Source of the DNA: Candidatus Kutchimonas denitrificans
Lineage (GTDB): Bacteria > Gemmatimonadota > Gemmatimonadetes > Palauibacterales > KS3-K002
NCBI GenBank assembly: GCA_011774835.1
Contig: JAACAK010000130.1
Span: 1-64,000, forward strand
DNA: 64,000 nucleotides
Direction: 5' to 3'
Part shown: piece by piece, positions 60,814 through 64,000 of the stretch
Layout: the number at the start of each line of letters is the position of its first letter
Position numbering within the stretch: the stretch's first letter is position 1
Translations under genes and position numbers: made by a program
Notes under the pieces: generated by a model
Told to the model about the DNA's origin: nothing
The model's input: only the letters and a program-made list of their open reading frames with translations
Databases searched by the model: none

Positions 60814-61823
60814 ACCTCGAGACGGGGCTCCTCCTCACGACCTTCGCCGCCAGCGCCGCCATCGGGCTCAGCCTGTACGCCGCGCTGGCCGTGCCCGGGG
60901 CCCTGGCCTACTTCGGGCTCATCGTGCTGCCCGCCGGTCTCAGCGGCGTGGCTCGTCCTCTCGTCTGGCTGACCGCGGCCCTGCTCCTCGGCGTCGAGGT
61001 CGCCGCGTGCCGCTTCCGCGTGAGCGACCTGGCGTGGAACGTTCTCCATACCGCGGTCCGGCCGCTGGGCGGAACCCTCTTCGCCGCCGCGGCCCTCGCC
61101 GAGATGCCGCCGCGCCTGCAGTGGTGGGGCGCCGCCGCCGGCGCCCTCGTCGCCCTCCTCGTTCACGTGTCGGTCCTCGCCGTGCGCGCCGCGCGCCGCA
61201 CCGCCGGGCCCACTCCCGCGACCCGCGGCTTCACCGGCATCCAGATCGGCGTGGCCGCCGTCCTCGCCACCCTCGCCTGGACGGCCCCACCCTTCGCCGC
61301 CAGCACCGCCGCGCTCCTCGTTCTCGCACCGCTCCCCTGGAGCCCACGACTCTGGGGAGCCGCTTGGATGGCCATTTCCGCCGTCGGCCAGGCGGTGGTC
61401 CGGCCGGATCGCATGCACCGCTGGGTCAACGGAGTCGGACCCGTCTCGCGTCGGACACAGCGGCTGCTCACGGCCGAGCTCGGTGACGCGATGGACACCG
61501 CGCGCTCCACGCCGGCCACGCTGGCCCGACTGGGAAGGCGCTGGCCTTATCTGAGGGGACGCCTGGTCGTCGCTTCGCGCCGCCCTCCTCTCTTCGCGCA
61601 CGCTCGCGGATTCCGGTCCCGTGTCATCCGTCTCGAGCCCGGTCCGGGATCGGTCGACCACGGCGTTCTGCTGGAGACGGTGGAAGTGGCGGCCCGCACC
61701 CCGTACACCCTCTGCCTGGGGCCGGACGCGCCCCCTGGTCCCGCCATTCTGGCAGCGATCGAGGTGGCCCGGGACTCGGCGGTGGAACTTGATCGCGCTC
61801 CTGGGGTTAAGAAAAGCTCGTAG
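60810..61823 (+). CDS. DUF4126 membrane protein
   Basis: The 337-residue protein starts with GTG and overlaps the DsbA-like stop. The N-terminal half has about five membrane segments of the DUF4126 family (LLLTTFAASAAIGLSLYAALAVPGALAYFG; VRPLGGTLFAAAALAEMPP; TRGFTGIQIGVAAVLATLAW). The C-terminal ~130 residues are a hydrophilic extension with Arg-rich helices, not typical of the family. Function unknown. Translational coupling suggests a shared envelope role. Confidence 0.75.
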   Translation: MNLETGLLLTTFAASAAIGLSLYAALAVPGALAYFGLIVLPAGLSGVARPLVWLTAALLLGVEVAACRFRVSDLAWNVLHTAVRPLGGTLFAAAALAEMPPRLQWWGAAAGALVALLVHVSVLAVRAARRTAGPTPATRGFTGIQIGVAAVLATLAWTAPPFAASTAALLVLAPLPWSPRLWGAAWMAISAVGQAVVRPDRMHRWVNGVGPVSRRTQRLLTAELGDAMDTARSTPATLARLGRRWPYLRGRLVVASRRPPLFAHARGFRSRVIRLEPGPGSVDHGVLLETVEVAARTPYTLCLGPDAPPGPAILAAIEVARDSAVELDRAPGVKKSS

Positions 61824-61891
61824 AGCGCAATAGAGGGGATAGCCGCCTGCTGATATGTAGGCGAGCTTATGATTTCGCCGTCTGTTCGGGC

Positions 61892-61920
61892 TTTACGGCG
61901 ATTTCGATTGGGTATATAAT
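61892..61920 (+). promoter_or_regulatory. Sigma-70 promoter of the rpoD-like gene
   Basis: TTTACG (61892-61897), 17-base spacer, perfect TATAAT (61915-61920). It stands out as AT-rich in a GC-rich window. The leader is about 180 bases. Confidence 0.75.
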
Positions 61921-62104
61921 AGACGGTCTTGCATACTTTCTGGTCCGGGTCGTGCATTTCCGCCGCAGGGTGCCATGGCGGCGGACAGGTTGGCGTACCG
62001 CGTGTCGCCGGTACTGCCGGCATCGATCGAATGGGCCGGCCCCAGCTGTGCGCAACTTCCATCGCTAGCGCAGGTGAAATCCCAGAGTCGGAAGCGGAGT
62101 GAGT

Positions 62105-62965
62105 ATGTACTTCAGCTCCAAGGCCTTAGACTCCTTCGACCAGTATCTCCACGACGTCGAGAAATACCCCCTCATCGAGGATGCCGCGACGGAGCGAGAG
62201 ATTGCCCGGCGCGCCCGAGCGGGAGACCGCAAGTCGGCGGAGCGGCTGGTCACGGCGAACCTGCGGTTCGTCATCTCGTACGTGAAGAAGTACCAGGGCC
62301 GCGGTCTGAACCTCGCCGAGCTGGTCTGCATCGGCAACGAGGGGCTGCTGAAGGCGGTGAAGAAGTTCGACCCCGACAAGGGCGTCAAGTTCATCTCCTA
62401 CGCGGTCTGGTGGATCCGGCAGACGGTGCTGCAGGCGCTGGCGGAGCAGACGCGCTCGGTCCGGATCCCGCTGAACCAGAACTCGAATCTGGTGAAGCTG
62501 TCGCGCACCGAGACGGCGCTCACCCAGCAGCTGGGCCGGACGCCGACCGACCGCGAGATCGCCGACCGGATGGGCGAGCCGGTGCAGACGATCCGGGCGT
62601 TGCGACGCGTGGCCTCGGCGGAGTTGAGTCTCGACGCGCCGTTGGACCGGACCGATCGTGACAGCGCGTCCTTCGGTGAGCGGTTCTCCGGCATGGAGAC
62701 CGACGACATCCAGGACGAGGTCGAGCACCAGGCGCGACGTCAGTTCTTGCAGGACATGTTTCGGAAGTACCTGACCGAGCGGGAGCGCAAGATCCTGGTC
62801 CTCTACTACGGTCTCGACGACGGCGAGGAGATGACGCTGGAGGAGATCGGCTCGCTGCTGGGCGTGACCCGGGAGCGGATCCGGCAGATCCGCAACCGGG
62901 CGTTCGAGAAGCTGCGCCAGTCGCCGGACGGGCAGGCGCTGGAGGGATTTTGGGCCCCCAGCTGA
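62105..62965 (+). CDS. RNA polymerase sigma factor, RpoD/group 2 type
   Basis: The 286-residue protein has region 1.2 (SFDQYLHDVEKYPLI), region 2 (RLVTANLRFVISYVKKYQGRGLNLAELVCIGNEGLLKAVKKFDP; FISYAVWWIRQTVLQALAEQ), region 3 and region 4 (LTERERKILVLYYGLDDGEEMTLEEIGSLLGVTRERIRQIRNRAFEKLR). It has no region 1.1 and is short, so it is an alternative (group 2) or a compact primary sigma factor. ATG 62105 is used. It has its own promoter and terminator. Confidence 0.93.
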   Translation: MYFSSKALDSFDQYLHDVEKYPLIEDAATEREIARRARAGDRKSAERLVTANLRFVISYVKKYQGRGLNLAELVCIGNEGLLKAVKKFDPDKGVKFISYAVWWIRQTVLQALAEQTRSVRIPLNQNSNLVKLSRTETALTQQLGRTPTDREIADRMGEPVQTIRALRRVASAELSLDAPLDRTDRDSASFGERFSGMETDDIQDEVEHQARRQFLQDMFRKYLTERERKILVLYYGLDDGEEMTLEEIGSLLGVTRERIRQIRNRAFEKLRQSPDGQALEGFWAPS

Positions 62966-62992
62966 CGCGCGCGAATCACACCTGAATAAAGA

Positions 62993-63019
62993 CGAGGCCG
63001 AACGGCCTCGTTTTTATTT
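62993..63019. terminator. Terminator between sigma factor and VKOR genes
   Basis: CGAGGCCG AA CGGCCTCG followed by TTTTTATTTC on the plus strand; the minus strand also has a T-rich tail, so it can serve both convergent genes. Confidence 0.88.
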
Positions 63020-63457
63020 CTATTCGATCTCCGGCTGGCGTTTGCGGCGCAAGCCCAGCAACGAAAGAACGAAGATCGCGATGATGGCAACCTGCGAGAC
63101 CACGCACCATTGGCAGATGGCGCGCAGCCAGAAAATCTCGGCGTAGGTCAGGTACAGGGTGAAGGCGACCGCGACCCCCGACAGCACCGCCAGCAGCCGA
63201 TCGGGCCGCGGATCGTTCAGCCAGCGCGGCTGCAGGCCGACCAGCGCGATGACCATCAGGACCAGGTAGCCCGCCAGCCCGATTCCCGCCACCGGCAGGC
63301 CCAGGAAGCTGGAGTACCGCGATGTGTTGACCAGGTCGCACCCATGCGAGATCGAGCAGCTCAGGCTGCCGATGTACCCCAGCTTCGCCAGCAGCAGGTA
63401 AGTGGAATCCAGAATGCCCAGCAGCGCCAGTACCGCGATCGCCCGGCGTCGGTTCAC
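63020..63457 (-). CDS. Vitamin K epoxide reductase (VKOR) family protein
   Basis: The 145-residue protein has four membrane helices. It has the loop Cys pair in SLSCSISHGCDLVNTSRYS, conserved Ser/Thr after it, and the active site CQWC (AICQWCVVSQV). VKOR re-oxidises DsbA-like proteins with quinone, replacing DsbB. It overlaps the upstream DsbA-like gene by four bases, so the two form a disulfide-forming pair. Confidence 0.92.
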   Translation of the reverse strand: MNRRRAIAVLALLGILDSTYLLLAKLGYIGSLSCSISHGCDLVNTSRYSSFLGLPVAGIGLAGYLVLMVIALVGLQPRWLNDPRPDRLLAVLSGVAVAFTLYLTYAEIFWLRAICQWCVVSQVAIIAIFVLSLLGLRRKRQPEIE

Positions 63458-64000
63458 TGCTTGGCCAGCTCCGCCTCGATCATCTGGGCCATCTGGTCAT
63501 AGCCCACCGCTCCGGTGAAGACGCGGCCGTTGATGAAGAAGGTGGGCGTCTGACCCAGGCCCAGCTGGCGCGCCCGTTCGCGGCTGGCCAATACGACCCG
63601 GCGATACTTGTCCGACTCGACGCAATCGATCAGCGCATCGCCGTCGAGCCCCAGCCCTTCCGCGTAGTCACGGATCAGGCGCTCGGGATTACGGGCGGAA
63701 CCCCATTCCCGCATCCGGCCCATCAGCACTTTCTGCATCGCCCAGTAGGCGTCCTGGTCGCCGGCGCAACGGGCGGCCATGGCACCGAGCTCCGAAGCGC
63801 CGGGGTGCAGCGGGAAGTCGTAGAACACGAACCTGACCTTCCCGGTCTCGACGTATTCGTCGATGATCTGCGGCAGGGTGAGCGTCCCGACCATGCCGCA
63901 CGCCGGGCACTGATAGTCCGCGTACTCCTCGAGCACGACGGGCGCATCCTCGGCGCCGATCGATACCCCCACATCCGCGGACACCATCTCGCCTTCGGCC
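63454..64000 (-). CDS. DsbA-like thiol oxidase, truncated by the window edge
   Basis: The frame is open to the right edge, so the N-terminal signal or anchor is missing; ATG 63987 is unlikely to be the true start. The visible 182 residues have the active site CPAC (YADYQCPACGMVG), the helical domain, and cis-Pro loop GQTPTFFINGRVFTG. Directly upstream of VKOR with a four-base overlap. Role: disulfide formation in exported proteins. Confidence 0.9.
   Translation of the reverse strand, partial: AEGEMVSADVGVSIGAEDAPVVLEEYADYQCPACGMVGTLTLPQIIDEYVETGKVRFVFYDFPLHPGASELGAMAARCAGDQDAYWAMQKVLMGRMREWGSARNPERLIRDYAEGLGLDGDALIDCVESDKYRRVVLASRERARQLGLGQTPTFFINGRVFTGAVGYDQMAQMIEAELAKQ

Overview
This 64-kb window is a GC-rich bacterial chromosome segment with no phage, IS or CRISPR content that I can see. 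The gene set suggests the FCB group and most likely Gemmatimonadota: a fused GldF-GldG transporter with a DUF4340 partner, a DUF4837 lipoprotein, a PSP1/YaaT protein, many small lipoproteins, VKOR/DsbA oxidative folding, and a HemQ-type enzyme. This assignment is inference from gene families, not from a marker search.

Layout. 1-10.4 kb: the end of an amidohydrolase; seven tRNA genes, all on the minus strand (Pro-GGG, Pro-CGG, Gly-GCC, Thr-CGT, Ala-CGC, Val-GAC, Asp-GTC), several separated by long GT-rich palindromes; an HD-GYP response regulator; DUF423; a CLC channel; and a three-gene Gld-type ABC transporter operon. 10.5-21.1 kb: housekeeping and envelope genes, including TfoX-N, a lipoprotein esterase, a 5'-3' exonuclease, a phosphoesterase, an SH3 lipoprotein with DUF6263, an ECF sigma factor with an unusual YCII-type anti-sigma factor, an MFS exporter, PdxH and a zinc-ribbon protein. 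21.4-23.8 kb: a plus-strand mercury-type operon behind a MerR operator (DF-family protein, Hg-type MerR, small Cys-bearing membrane protein, MerT-like protein). Its last gene carries an in-frame TGA inside a thioredoxin-like UGGC motif, followed by a good bacterial SECIS candidate, so it is probably a selenoprotein. 23.8-34.4 kb: RecQ, acyl-CoA dehydrogenase, secreted proteins, an MltD-like lytic transglycosylase, a broken S41/TPR gene fused to a relic merR promoter, a VOC protein and a serine hydrolase.

34.6-40.94 kb is a small genomic island. A 45-bp copy of the 3' end of tRNA-Ile lies at 34599-34643, and the intact tRNA-Ile gene is at 40896-40969. The tRNA's probable terminator remains just outside the far end. 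The island carries a MerR-controlled minus-strand operon (MerR, CcdA-like membrane protein, MerP-like lipoprotein, unknown lipoprotein, double-HMA P-type ATPase) and one plus-strand c-type cytochrome lipoprotein. No integrase is present.

41-64 kb returns to core functions: M28 peptidase, a very acidic small protein, a kinase-like membrane protein without an ATPase domain, DUF4837, DnaE with a 15-glycine tract, AccA, PSP1, MetG, CapA-like protein, an M23 peptidase, a HemQ-Rieske fusion, YggT, LemA, a coiled-coil lipoprotein, a FadB/FadJ-type enzyme, DUF402, DsbA-like protein, DUF4126, an RpoD-like sigma factor, VKOR and a second DsbA-like protein running off the end.

How the genes work together: two separate MerR-regulated metal modules plus a relic of a third show repeated gain and loss of metal-resistance functions. 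The strongest candidate for something new is the selenocysteine-containing member of the 21.5-23.7 kb operon.
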